Assembly: GCA_029891345.1 (NCBI GenBank)
Contig: CM056995.1
Coordinates: 215,640,547-215,704,546, forward strand
Length of the DNA stretch: 64,000 nt
Direction of reading: 5' to 3'
Source: Dryococelus australis
Taxonomy: Eukaryota; Arthropoda; Insecta; Phasmatodea; Phasmatidae
Positions within the stretch are counted from its first letter, which is position 1. Each line of letters opens with the position of its first letter. Both the position numbers and the translations under genes were made by a program. Under the pieces are notes generated by a model, which saw nothing but the letters and a program-made list of their open reading frames with translations, did no database searches and was not told where the DNA came from. Positions 44,587 to 55,784 of the stretch are shown in pieces.

Positions 44587-45521
44587 TTAAATATATCCTT
44601 CATTCAATACTGTATAATTGGGTGGTTGAAATGTGAATAATTCTACTTGATTATTTTCCTGTTTGCGAAAACTGGCATATAATTTAATGCTGGTTTTCAA
44701 CCCTCTGAATTTTATAATATTCTTGCGTATTATCTCAAAAACTATAGTTTTTATAGAACGTAAAAATTGGTTAGGCTCTGCTAAATTAAAAGAATTTTCA
44801 AAGCTATATTTTGACATCCTACTTTTAAAGGCTTTATTAACTAAGTAATTTTTATTGGTTCTTCTATTTCTTTTGCTATAAAACAAATTATTATAGAACG
44901 GAAATATTTCTTCCAATTCATTTCAATTTTCGGGATATAATTAATTGATATTTGCGTCAGCCAAAGGTAAGTTTGTAAAAATGTTCTTGTTATCCCTTCT
45001 TTTACCCGCTGGCTTTATTTCTAAGCATTACAAATACATTATTAGAAAATGGGAATTATTCATTTTAATTCCGTTTTCTCTTGTTTTACAAATAGATTAT
45101 TAGGAAATAGGAATATTTCTTTTAATTCCTTTTTCTTTTGTTTTACAAATAGATTATTAGAGAATGGGGGAAAAAAATATTTTCAATTTATTTTTATCTT
45201 TCGTATATTGATATTGGAATAAGAAAAAGGCAAATTTGCATAGTTTATTTTTCTTTGCTCATTAATAATAGCTCTAATTAAATCTGCTTTCCTTAAATTA
45301 TTTATATTTGTTACGTTAAAGCTTTTAGCTTTAGTTCTCAACTCAGCAACTGTTAAATCATTTAGATTTTCTCCTGCTTGATGAATTTTCCTAATAATGC
45401 TTGTAATAATCTCATCTTTACGTAATTTAGATCATTATGTTATGTTTAATTCTCTAGATGTAATTCTCAACTTAGTCACTCTCCTTTCACTCAGATCTAC
45501 TGCTGAATAATTCGTAGCCAT
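44587..45521 (-). pseudogene. Virus-like element gene 7, SAP/Rho_N-like N-terminus
   Basis: ATG at 45521 (MATNYSAVDLSERRVTKLR). After one stop and shift, NDLTVAELRTKAKSFNVTNI followed by NNLRKADLIRAIINEQRK is a SAP- or Rho_N-like helix-extended-loop-helix, a DNA/RNA-binding fold. The middle (45024-45200) has three tandem ~60 bp units coding ELKEIFLFPNNLFVKQ-like repeats, with a related fourth unit at 44876-44935. The C-terminal 109 codons (44587-44916) are open: KTSIKLYASFRKQENNQVEL and FTFQPPNYTV. I have seen similar N-terminal SAP-like plus C-terminal beta arrangements in arthropod virus-like transposons, but cannot name the family. Confidence 0.6.
45020..45200 (-). repeat. In-gene tandem repeat, three ~60 bp units
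   Basis: Plus-strand phrase TACAAATA(G/C)ATTATTAG(A/G)AA.(A/T)GGGAAT... recurs at about 45028, 45088 and 45146. It encodes a repeated peptide in gene 7, though individual units are now out of frame with each other. Confidence 0.7.
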
Positions 45522-45599
45522 ATTTGTTTATTTATAAGAAATAATAATTTTAAACATTAAAAAAATAAAGAAATGCAGAAATTTAAACATAGTGAAAAT

Positions 45600-46276
45600 A
45601 CTGGAATGAAGTCCTTGTAATAATAATCATTTTTAAAAATATTTAACTTCTTCTGTGATAATATTTCTCATTACAGCATTTTTTGCTTATTGTTGAATGT
45701 TTGTCTCTAGTGTTTTTATTAATAAAAAGTAATTTTATAGACTTATTTCCATTACGAACTGTGCATATTCTTGTAGGATAATTATCATTTTGAATTTCAT
45801 TAAGAATATCTATTGATGTATTGAGTGATTTAGTTTTTTATGCTCTTTGAGATATATAATACAAACGTATTTCCCACATTCACATAATATTTTACCATTA
45901 AAACTTTCTTTACATTTTGTCGTATGTTTGTCTATAGTCGCTTTATGAGGTTAAAATGAATTGATAGATTTATTCTCATTACATACTACACATGCCTTAT
46001 TTGAATAACCATGTCGAATTTAATTTGTATTATGCTATTTACTATTTTATTGTTTTTTTTTTTTTTTTTAGATTTAGTTTAGAAACATATTTTCCACATT
46101 CGCATATCACCTTCTCTTTTTTTTTAACTCGTACTGATTTTTTACATATTCAGCATAATTTTTTTTACAGGTGCTAATATGTTTATCTTTCGTGTGTTTA
46201 TGTGATGCAAAACTTTCCATGATTAATACTTCACAACATTCTTTTTACATTGCTTGGATATGGTATTATTTTCCAT
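45600..46276 (-). pseudogene. Virus-like element gene 8, zinc-finger protein, broken
   Basis: ATG at 46276 (MENNTISKQCKKN). On the minus strand the module CxxCNxNKS....HK.T.DKH..xC followed by (I/L)CECGKYV..x.L..H occurs twice clearly (at 45855-45995 and about 46075-46230) and a third time in worn form (45640-45775). These are CCHH/CCHC-type zinc modules that probably bind nucleic acid. Frameshifts and a T16-17 run (plus strand 46052-46069) break the frame. Confidence 0.6.
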
Positions 46277-46378
46277 TTCGAGCACCGTTACAATATTATT
46301 TAAAAAGAAAATTAAATTTTTAAGAGAGTGAAAAAATATTTTTCTTTAGTAACTTTTTTCCTTTTAAATAAACAAAAA
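46277..46378. promoter_or_regulatory. 102 bp divergent intergenic spacer
   Basis: Lies between head-to-head ATGs of gene 8 (minus, 46276) and gene 9 (plus, 46379). A+T-rich with TTTAAAAAGAAAATTAAA and AAATAAACAAAAA next to the gene 9 start. Same layout as 41802-41898. Confidence 0.45.
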
Positions 46379-46691
46379 ATGGAGGATCTGATCAACAAGT
46401 TGAACAATTCATATGAATTCACTAAACTAACGGATCTAGAAATCGATAAATGGTATGAAGAAATAGATGTTCGAAATTATAAATCTAAATTCGGTAAAAA
46501 AAATTAATTGTAATCTATATAAATCTATATCCCATACAAATCTATATAAAAATACTTTACCGGATCGCTATGCAAATATAATTGATGAAAATGATTTAAA
46601 ATTGATAAATGAGAAACAAATTTTTGTTTCATATAAAGGTTTAAAAGAAGCGAAAAATGGAAAAACTGTGCATGATATTCTATTCATGTAA
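46379..46691 (+). pseudogene. Virus-like element gene 9, one poly-A frameshift
   Basis: ATG at 46379 (MEDLINKLNNSYEFTKLTD). The frame breaks at a run of eight A (46496-46503): it stops just after that, while the next frame is open to 46691 (CNLYKSISHTNLY, then QIFVSYKGLKEAKNGKTVHD). A one-base length change in the run explains it. The pattern of short beta-strand-like segments before a YKGL..HDI end suggests a small OB-like domain; this is a guess from sequence texture. Confidence 0.6.
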
Positions 46692-47780
46692 TAAATTGAA
46701 TTTTATTAATTTGTATCTTTTTATTTGATTCTTAGCTTTATTTGCTTGATTAAGATTGTTCGCTTGCAAAATTGACATTTATAAAAAAAACGTGAAAAAT
46801 TGATTGAAAAGCGAGAAATGTGCATGTTTTTTTCCTTAAATTTTGATTTTTTTTTAAAGTGGCACAAATTGACACGAAATTTTTTGGCCAAATTTAAATT
46901 TTGCTTGCTTTTGGCTTAAATTTACATGCTTTTAGAGGAAAATTGCTTGTTTTGGAGAGCTCCTGTTTAAAAATTATTAGAGCCAAAATTTAGCCTCAAA
47001 AACCTTGATTTTGAAGCAAAATAACCTCGTAATTTCGATGAAAATAAAAAGTGACATAGAATCGGCCTTATCGATCTACTGTTAAGATTTCTCCAAGTTC
47101 GTTATTCTCGGAGCTCTGATTGAAGATAAGAAGAAAAATCATTTTCTTTCCTTCACCAGTGCGCCGATAATAATGAAGGCAGTGAAAATCTAACAACGTA
47201 AAAAGGTGTTGAAAATTATTATTTACGTCTTGTCGAGCCAAAACTTTGGATAAACGCTTTGGAAAACGACTTACATAGAAAATTGGGTAAATATACTGCT
47301 TTCATGCACCATTACCTTTAAGGTCCGGTGCGCACCAGATAATATTGTGTATTTGGTCCCATACAAATCAAAGGCTTTTGGTCTTTGTGCCAAATTAGTA
47401 TTTAATAATTGGTTTTGTTACTTTTCTTTCGTGTAATAATTTAAATATTACCTGAGGTAAAAGACAAACATCTTGTGAAGTAAGAATAACAGGAGCCAGT
47501 TAATTGCCCTCGGTATTTCCTCGTGGTGGCGTGATGTGTTGAGGATAATTAGAGAAGACGAATGTGTTACATAACGCGCCTCGCACCCAGAAATTTTGTA
47601 ATAACTTCATCCAAAACCTGAATATAACTGCAGATAAGGTGAAGATTTTAATAATGGTAGGCATGAATGGCGTATATTATTTCGTCATCAGCTCAATCAT
47701 AATGAGTTGCCACAAAATCCACACAGATAATTTTATAGAACTAATTTCCTTTGAGCAACCGTTATATATAAATACAAATA
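46692..47780. other. Right flank of the virus-like element
   Basis: A+T-rich until 47.05 kb, then mixed. 46.75-47.05 kb has several near-repeats of AAATTT(A)AATTTTGCTTG type. The 47564-47785 frame has no domain. No inverted partner of the left flank was found. Confidence 0.3.
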
Positions 47781-47855
47781 AATAAATTAATAATAAATAA
47801 ATAAATAAATAAAAATATAAATAATAAATAAATAAATACAAATATAAATAAATAA

Positions 47856-47899
<44 letters not shown>

Positions 47900-47926
47900 T
47901 ATATATATAATATATACACAAGTGTG

Positions 47927-47957
<31 letters not shown>

Positions 47958-47960
47958 TTC
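47781..47960. repeat. Compound (ATAA)n / (TA)n microsatellite
   Basis: (ATAA)n-rich 47775-47855 followed by (TA)n with a palindromic ACACAAGTGTGT core near 47917-47928. Minus-strand Tyr/Ile frames across it are artefacts of the repeat. Confidence 0.9.
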
Positions 47961-49089
47961 ATTTTTTTTATCACGTTTACATTCAAACCTCAACATTCAC
48001 AAATACGATCGTACTAATGCTATTAACATTTTCAAAAACACAATTTCAATAATTCATAAGAGGCATTTACCTAAAGGAAGAGATCAGAGTTAAAAAATCA
48101 ATTAATGGGCGTAGGTCTAAAACCCATTTATAACCTACTACAATAATCGAAAACAAAGAGAATCTGGAGGTAACATATTTTCATTCGAACATAGATATAG
48201 TGTAGATAAATATGAAGGAAATTTGTATTTTGTTACTTCATCATGAAAAGTAGGCTATATAAATAAAACTTAACTGAAAACCAAGTAATCACACGTAGAA
48301 AGTCTTATAACATTTTGGTCAATGCTTGGTGTAAATAAAAACGTAGATATAATTTGTTTAGCAATTTATGCTCACGATGTTACAGTTTTACGTGTGAATT
48401 TCTCAGTAGAGCATTTTTAATTCTTGATACCAGCTCTCGGGTCTTAAATTTGCTTCGTCAAATAAACACATTCAAATATGTTCACATATTCTACTTTATT
48501 TTCGAATTACAATTTTTCATTTAAACATGCATTTATTGTCGCTGAAAGAATTCAAAGTGAATGTCAGGTTGAATTAAAATATTATATTTATTTTATTTTA
48601 GAAAAAAATACAGTTTTTAGAGTGGGTTTCTGTTGCCAGAATTAAATCGGTAATCTCACTGCTGTTTGAATTAAATGATTGTGAGCCTATTGCTAGTTAC
48701 TTATAATATTTTATTACATTAAACGTCCAAATAATGTATGCTTGTTTCAATGGCAGAACAGAACATTAAAACTCGTAGACGAGCGTCAGTCGCAAGTATA
48801 TCTCACATGTCCACAATCTGTGGCTGAAAATGAACTTAGACAATCGTCTCTACACTTTATCTCCAATGCCGCAGTGCACAATTATATTTTCAACTGTCTG
48901 CCCAGTAAGCTAAACTTGAGGATGGAATATCGGTTGGAGGAAAGTTAAAAATATTTAGAAGACGTTCAAGTGTCTTAAAATTACTTTATGCATTATTAGC
49001 ACATTACATTTTGTGTTGGTTGCCTGAAATATGCGTGGCAATGAAAAAATTACGTTCTCTCAAAAACGAATGAAACGAGTCATGAACAT
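47961..49089. other. Intergenic; one possible exon-like frame
   Basis: The 48754-48948 open frame follows a pyrimidine-containing acceptor-like TTGTTTCAATGGCAG and ends in TAA. It has no family I recognise and could be a terminal exon or chance. Confidence 0.25.
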
Positions 49090-49880
49090 AAATGTGTTAT
49101 AACAAATACAAATCTCAGAATTGAATAGAATTAATACGTAGGCTAAAGCTCGAATTAACTGACACATTGTTAGAACATCACGAAATAAGTTATAATTCTT
49201 GGCAATTCGCTATTCGCTTTGTCGGTATTTTGATTTTAACTTTTTAGATAAAATATGAAGTCGAGAAGTTTAATCCTTCGTGGCAGGTGAACAAACAGTC
49301 GAATTAAAAATAATTTTCAAAGTGCCGCTCATTTGTCTTAAACTAACATTTTAACTAAAGCCAAACTTTGTGTAAAAATACCCTTTACTTAATTTATGCG
49401 CGTCCTATCAGAGTTGCCATATTAATCTAAAAATTAAAATAAACATTATCAACGTTATTTTTCATTCGATTTGTGCTTTTTATCAGGTTATTATCCTTAT
49501 CATGTCACAAAACAATAAAACTTTCTCAAAAAACATAGAAATGAAATGTTGGATGTAGAAACAGTTTTAAAACTCGTATTTATGTAAACAGTTGAACTAA
49601 CCTAGGGACCAAGATGAATTTTTCAGACGAGGCTATTGATAAAGACGCCATTCTCTGTTGGTAAATATGATTTGACAACTACGTGACCAGCATTGAGATT
49701 CAACATTGGCTCTGTGGTCTGCCCATAGCTCGGAGGTGAAGTCGCCAGTCGCGGGCGCAGCAGAGCCTGCCTGATCTCGAGCTTCCTAACAACATAGCCG
49801 CTACCCTGGTGTGCGATGTACTAGTGTCCTGTATACACGTGGCTTGTCCTGACGCATCCATCCAGCCGGTGAGTGCACTA
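49090..49880 (+). repeat. Ancient segmental duplication, copy 2 (contiguous)
   Basis: Uninterrupted counterpart of 25690-26440 plus 31320-31570. The order is shared A+T-rich blocks, GTTGGTAAATA..ATTTGACAACTAC, CTGCCCA(C/T)AGCTC.GAG, AAGT(T/C)GCCAGT, TCTCGAGC.TCC.AACAACAT, the exon-like 75 bp and the GTGAGTG donor. After the donor the two copies diverge. Confidence 0.65.
49794..49868 (+). pseudogene. Second copy of the signal-peptide exon, start lost
   Basis: 75 bp with no indel relative to 31486-31560 and about 9 substitutions. The start codon is ATA instead of ATG, and the hydrophobic core carries a Tyr-to-Asp and a Cys-to-Asp change, both poor for a signal peptide. The GTGAGT donor is kept at 49869. 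So this copy is probably non-functional, while the splice site and exon length persist. Confidence 0.55.
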
Positions 49881-51505
49881 GTCCAATTATAATATCGTCC
49901 TCGACTTACGTAGACTGCTACCTGCCGTACAGGAAAGTCCCTTATTGCACTGTTTGGAGACACGAATGTAATTGCATTCTTGAATGTGTTTACTACGGCA
50001 TAAGGCTTGTCGTGCTGGAATAAGCAATGGCGTAATTTTATAAATGTTTTTATAAAGACATTGCACTGTGACGCAACCAAGCCGCGATAAAGGTCATAGA
50101 AAGGATAGTGGCTGCTGAGTGGAAGGGATGACAAGTAAGGAAAACACTAATACAAGGTGGACGCTCAGTGCTAATGAATATTCACTTTTTGGTCCCTATA
50201 TCTGTACACAATAGCGAGCATGAAAACGAGAATTTATCTACCAGAGCTTTAAAATAAAGTTCTCTCACAGTCGGCTGAGTTATTAGCAAATTCAAAATAT
50301 AAAACTCCTTTTAAATTCAGGAAATATGCACTTACGTGTAATAATCCTAATTCGAGGAAAATATTTATTTATTTTTTAACTTTAAAGCCTATTTAATTAA
50401 TTTACTTACAAGTAAAGTGTAGCCATTTTGTGATTTTATGTATGGCTCAGTTATGTGAAAAGTATTTTAATTGATTTTTTGCAATTTGTGGGATATTTAT
50501 AATACTTATTACGAAAATTATTTATATAAATAATCAGGTCTTTGTTAGGAACAAAGGTGTTTCTATAACCATGATTTTATTTTCAATACCAATATTTGTA
50601 TTTTTGGAACTCCAAAATAATTGCAGCTCCAAAAAGTAGATACTGTGGACCTTAAATAAAAACCGCGTGTCGATGTATTTGTTCATCGCCGTAACTGTCA
50701 GCCGCAACGAACATAAATCTTTCCTGCAGCACCGCAAATCTCTGATAACCTCTTTAATCCAACATGCGATTTTTTTTAACTTTTACCTTCGCTATTCTAC
50801 ACAGAACGTAAAGAATTTATTATGTTATTTATTACGAACAAAACAGCGCTGAACATTGGGCCACAAAATAATGCCACGTAATTTTTAAGCGTTTTATGAA
50901 GTTTTTACTGCCTAAACATAGTCACCCCCAGTCCTTCGTTACAGACAGGCAGCATCGTGTACTGTGTTTTACGCTTACTTAACACTTACGCCTTAGGTAT
51001 CATCTTAGCCCACTACATGTCATCCACTACAACATCACATTAAACTCTGCAATGAATACATCAACAGATACTATCAAAATATTTGAAATATAAAAATAAT
51101 TGTAAAATTTTTTATTTCATGGTGTTTGAAATGAAAAATATTCATAGTAGTGACGAATATAAAAAGGACTCATACAACAAGTTGTTAAAAAAAATCTCCT
51201 TATTAAAAGGAAAAATAGGTTCTCCGGGTGTTTTCTACTGAACGCACGCAGTTACTGCTATCGAAAGTGTTATACTAAGCGTGATTCACTTAAAATACAG
51301 TGCAGACGAAGTTTGTCCTTTGCTGGACCATGTCGCTCCCAATATGCCAATACGCTTCTAGCTGTTTAATAATAAAAAACTTCTGAAAACTACCTCATGC
51401 CACATCAAAGGTGTAAGTTAAAATACAGCACAATTTTTATTGCTTAAAATAAGGTAGTAAAATTTAACTAATTTGCAAATAATTCATATCTTCATTAATT
51501 TTTTA
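49881..51505. other. Intergenic or intronic; nothing recognised
   Basis: The minus-strand 144-codon frame (49700-50134) overlaps the exon copy and has no domain, so I treat it as chance. The remainder is A+T-rich. Confidence 0.3.

Positions 51506-51508
<3 letters not shown>

Positions 51509-51541
<33 letters not shown>
51509..51541. repeat. (TA)n microsatellite
   Basis: Pure TA dinucleotides, about 16 units, just upstream of the Tc1 fragment. Confidence 0.95.
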
Positions 51542-51543
<2 letters not shown>

Positions 51544-51569
51544 TTGTCAGTAATTATTATCAAACTAAT

Positions 51570-52085
51570 ACACTATCGACCAAAAAGTAATTGGGCACCC
51601 ATGAAGACAGACAATTCAGTACGGCAGTAGACTTGTGTGTCCGCCATATGCTGCAGGCCCGTGTAGAACCAGTTGACAAGGAGATGGCACGAGGTACAGA
51701 GCTATTGCAATTCTATAATGGCGTGATTGTGGCCTGCCAGCTCAGTGGTCTGTCTAGCCAGGCGATTGCACGGACGGTAAACAGGCCCAAATCAACGGTC
51801 GCATTCGTCCTGCGTAAGTGGAAGGTCGATTGGCATTGTGTCAATGCTGCACGTTCTGGGCGACCTCCAATCTTGACCGACAGAAATCGCAGAACCCTGA
51901 AACATGAAAATAGGATAGGGAGTCCGGGACGTACGGCACATTACCCTGCTCTTCCTTACCCACATTCCTGGACAAGCATGGAGAAATTGGACAGGCGGAG
52001 AAAGAAAACCTTGAGTGAACTACGCTAACATCTGAGGAAACCACCGTCAACTTGGTGACTGTCCACACCTGCTCGGAAGAAAGGT
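51570..52085 (+). pseudogene. Tc1-like transposon fragment, DNA-binding half
   Basis: Begins with an end-like CACTATCGACCAAAAAGTAATTGGGC. The transposase most likely starts at ATG 51684 (MARGTELLQFYNGVIVACQL), followed by SGLSSQAIARTVNRPKSTVA and FVLRKWKVDWHCVNAARSGRPP: the paired helix-turn-helix and GRPP/GRPR hinge of Tc1-like transposases. It goes out of frame after RNRRTLKHE and ends near an AG microsatellite. The catalytic domain is missing. Confidence 0.85.
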
Positions 52086-52110
52086 CAGAGAGAGAGAGAG
52101 AGAGAGACCG
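52086..52110. repeat. (AG)n microsatellite
   Basis: About ten AG units at the junction between the Tc1 fragment and the next block. Confidence 0.9.
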
Positions 52111-52795
52111 TGACTACTGCGTCGAGCGAGAGTATAACCGCAGAGCCTGGCCAGTTGGTAAACGCGAGTGAACGCGATGCCTCTACCGCGATGGGATTGA
52201 TCATTATTCGGTACCGCGTGCCGGTTAACAGCGCTGGAGCCATCCTCAAACTACAGTCAGTCACAGAGATGGAAACTACAACAGGTGACATCACTCACAG
52301 CCTGTCTAACGTGAGTGACAAAGAGGAGCCCAGCAGTACCTCTACCTGACTGAAGCAGATGCGAGCAACACCCAGGAGACTGGCCCCAAGCTGTCTGCCG
52401 CCTACAGAGAGGCCCTGCTGTGCACCAGGCGCATGTGCCAGCAAGTGCTACGTGCCTTATCAGTATCGAGAGACAGCCTGGCGGGCCCCAGCCTCCTTCC
52501 GCTGGCAAGCCTTCTCCACTACGGCACCCCGGAATCGAGGGCACCCACTGAAACAACAGAGGATAAGACATCCTCGCCCGCCTCCTGCATCAGCTTCCGG
52601 TACTGAGTGAGTACCTGGCAGTGGCCCGATAGTTGAACTAGCACCTCAACCCATATACCCCCCTTAGCTACTAGTAGGGTTGTGATCACGTTAGAAAAGA
52701 CAGCATCCAGAAGACGAAGCGAGAGTGTGATAGCTCGAGTAGTAGATATGGCTAGGTGTCTCTTTAAAAACACTTACAAAATCCTAGCCTGTTAG
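52111..52795 (+). other. GC-rich block with overlapping open frames
   Basis: Open in two successive plus-strand frames: one ending with LSNVSDKEEPSSTST (52349) and a shifted one reading LTEADASNTQETGPKLSAAY then CTRRMCQQVLRALSVSRDSL up to a stop near 52608. The composition is coding-like and unlike the flanks, and a frameshifted retroelement leader or gag is possible. I recognise no domain. Confidence 0.3.
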
Positions 52796-55085
52796 GAAGT
52801 GCATCAACATCAAGATGCCTCCAACCACTTCAAGAAATCAGTTTTGTCAACACCTAAATTTGTTTGTAACCTTAACTTTAGTTTTTTAAGGTGGAGAATT
52901 TACATCAAAACCCGCATTGTTATGAAATGAGGCTCCACAGAAAAAGATGAAGTGTCCAAGTAAAGCTAATTTTGCCTCCTGAAATTAACATAACTTCAAA
53001 CCAATTAAGCAAGCTGAAAAAAATATGTTTACAGTTCCCCGCAAACCCCCAAAGTGCTCACGTAAAGTCAGCTTTAAACCAAAATTTAATAACGAAAGAA
53101 AAAAAAAATATATTTGTTGTTTGTATTTGAAAGAAAATAGAACGGCAAGATTAATGTAGAATCCCAGAATTCCGTGAGCACAGGTAGGAATTGAACACGC
53201 GAAATCGAAGCCCATCAGCGGTCCCGTAGAAACATAGCGTTGATGAGACCCTCTCCATTCCTCACAATTCGACTGGGTGACATTCTTTTTCTTAATATTG
53301 TAAACCTGCTTAAGAGCATGAGACGAGAACTCACTGAGAGTATGCCGTAACCCACCATCTAGAAATTCGAAACCTTCGTAAAATTTCTAAGTGTAACCTG
53401 CGTTAATGCCGTAACATTGTAAGCCTTGTTAAAATCAAAGTTTTGAACCGACGTCATAACCTCATATATTTTGTGTACCCCTTGTTACGAAAAAATTAAG
53501 GCAACAACATTACTCCCCCCTTAAAAAACTCAAGGCTAGAAGTTTTTATGTAAATAAGTCACAGAAAGTATTGACCTAGTATTTTCCTTAGAAGGAAACC
53601 CCTGTCATATAGTAGAATTCAAGTGAGTTGACGTAGTATTTTGTGCTCCCCATTGTCTTAGCTTAGAAAGCCTTGAGAATTATGCATAAATACGTATCAC
53701 GCAAATGTGCCGCTGCCAGAATGGCAAGCGTAATTTCTACTTAGTGCGAGTTAGACGCGCCCTTACGCTGACAACCACGAGAAAGGCAATCTCGTCCCCA
53801 GCCAGTCCGGCTGACACCCTTATGCATAATTGTAACAGGCAAACTTAATCGTGTATTGTAATCGTAGTAGTCAAATAACAACCCTGTACAAAAGTAAACT
53901 TTAAGAGTGTACTCGGCTTGTAACCTCACTAGGAGGGCAAAATGGGAAAGTATGACTTGATGTTGATTTGCATATTAACCTCCTTAGTAAAGTACACAAA
54001 TATAGTGCATGTCGCTGGAATATTGTACATAACCCCTTTTTAAGATACACCGCTGTAGGTCGTTTAGATGTAAGCATTTTGCGTCCCACGTTAATCACCC
54101 CAAAATGGGATAATTATATTTCTCTTATAGGTTAAGCCTTACCCTTGCAAAATTTCTCGCGTATAGTATAACCATGTTAGCATGTAAGATTGTAATAATG
54201 TGTGTGTAAGAAACTGTCTCACCCCCAAAGTGCACAAGCAATTTATTTCACGCCTATGTGAAACTCCCGTAACGGAGTTGTAAAACGCATCATTTCACAC
54301 TCTCATTACGCTCACTTGCCTGAGCCACTTAATGTAACGTTAAATGGACTCCCACGCCTGCCTGATTTCATGAAACCTCTGTCCAGAGCAGACCCCTAAA
54401 CATTCGTGCACTTTGAGCGGATGAAAACCTTGTTCAGAAAATAACTTTCAAGCAAGTACCTGTATCATACCATAATCACTATCAACAAATCCCGTTATAC
54501 AAGGGAACATTAGTTGACCCATTAGTACGTAAGAGTGCCTTGAACTTGTGATTGTTGTTTATAACGAAGTGTTGTAACCATTGCTTGAAAATGTAAATAA
54601 CCTAGTTCGAAAGTGATCAGTATCCAATGTTTTACGAAAATGTTTAAAGCAAAGTATATTATGTCACACATCAAGTGTGCAATACAATTTCACCTCAAGA
54701 CTACGAAAAGGAAGATATTTTGTATTACTTGAGTGTTTTCAGTGTCTTATTCTCATGATGCAATGCTCACTTAGCAATGCAAAGGAGTAACCTTTACGCC
54801 ACATGTGTAATTAATAATGTTTATTAATTAAATAAAATTGTAAATTTTACTGCATGCCGGATGCTGTGGGACCACCAGAGTATAATTAAATTATTACCCC
54901 AGCATCACAGTATATCATTCCTGCATGATAACTTGCTCGTTAAGATCCCACTTTAATTTTTCGAGAACAGAAAAATAAATATTAACGTAAAAAAATATTT
55001 TTTTAACCATATCTGTACACCTGCTGTATAAATTATTCTTTCACTTTATTACGCAAGTGTAATTCTGCTCTCGAACAAGGAAGGC
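52796..55085. other. Unresolved stretch, possibly LTR-related
   Basis: No gene supported. At 53505-53526 the minus strand reads AAGGGGGGAGTAATGTTGTT, which looks like a polypurine tract next to an LTR start. At 53150-53215 a minus-strand GTTCAATTCC looks like a B-box. I cannot delimit an LTR pair here. Confidence 0.25.
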
Positions 55086-55780
55086 CTAGTATTAAAACGG
55101 CTCGTTCCCCAACTTCCTTCCAAATTTATTCCTCCCTTGGTAAGCAACAGAAACAAAAATGCAACGGGACTGCCCTGCTAGGCGCTGAGAAGCAGATAGA
55201 TGACTTCACGTCCAGACACCCGACAGCTGCCAAGAGAGCGAAGAGGGAAAACAATTGAAGCCTGTTCACCAGCCGCAGAAATTGTTACCAGAAGGCACGC
55301 GACCAAGATATGGATGACCGCTATTCATTCAAGGTCAGCGTGCACAGAGCAGGCGCTCGCCAAGAAGCCCAACTCACCCAAGGCAATGCTTGCACAGAAG
55401 AGGCGTTCGCCTAGAAACCCATCAGATGTTCGGCGATTGAGGCATCCACCTTCCAGACCTTCAGCACAGTAGTAGAACGAGAGATGGGTCTTTGTCGTTC
55501 AGTGGGTGGCCTATTGATGCAAGCCAAAATGCTGCACAGTGAGAATGCGCGTTCTAAGGATGATTTCGCCCCATCTACGCGACACTTGCGGTCAGGGGCG
55601 GACTATATAGGTGGCAAACTAGAATAAATGTATCGCGCTAAGAAGCCCACAAGCCCGGGTAGCCGAACACATAATTGTATATTACGAGCATAATTAAAAT
55701 CCCCATTGCCCACCCAGAATTATGCATTCAAAAGGCACCCCCGCTATTGGAATTATTATTATTATTGAGAATTCTACTAC
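55086..55780 (+). other. GC-richer stretch with basic open frame
   Basis: The 55200-55472 frame (MTSRPDTRQLPRERRGKTIE, rich in Arg, Pro and Ser) has internal echoes: GCTCGCCAAGAAGCCCAACTCACCCAAGGCAATGCT resembles GTTCGCCTAGAAACCCATC in spacing. No domain recognised. It is located directly upstream of the LTR-like copy A. Confidence 0.3.
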
Positions 55781-55784
55781 TCTT

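Noticed and set aside
47677..47996. Three overlapping Tyr/Ile-rich minus-strand open frames
   Set aside because: They are direct translations of the (ATAA)n and (TA)n microsatellites.
49700..50134. 144-codon minus-strand frame
   Set aside because: Lies opposite the duplicated exon and shows no family; copy 1 of the duplication does not keep this frame.
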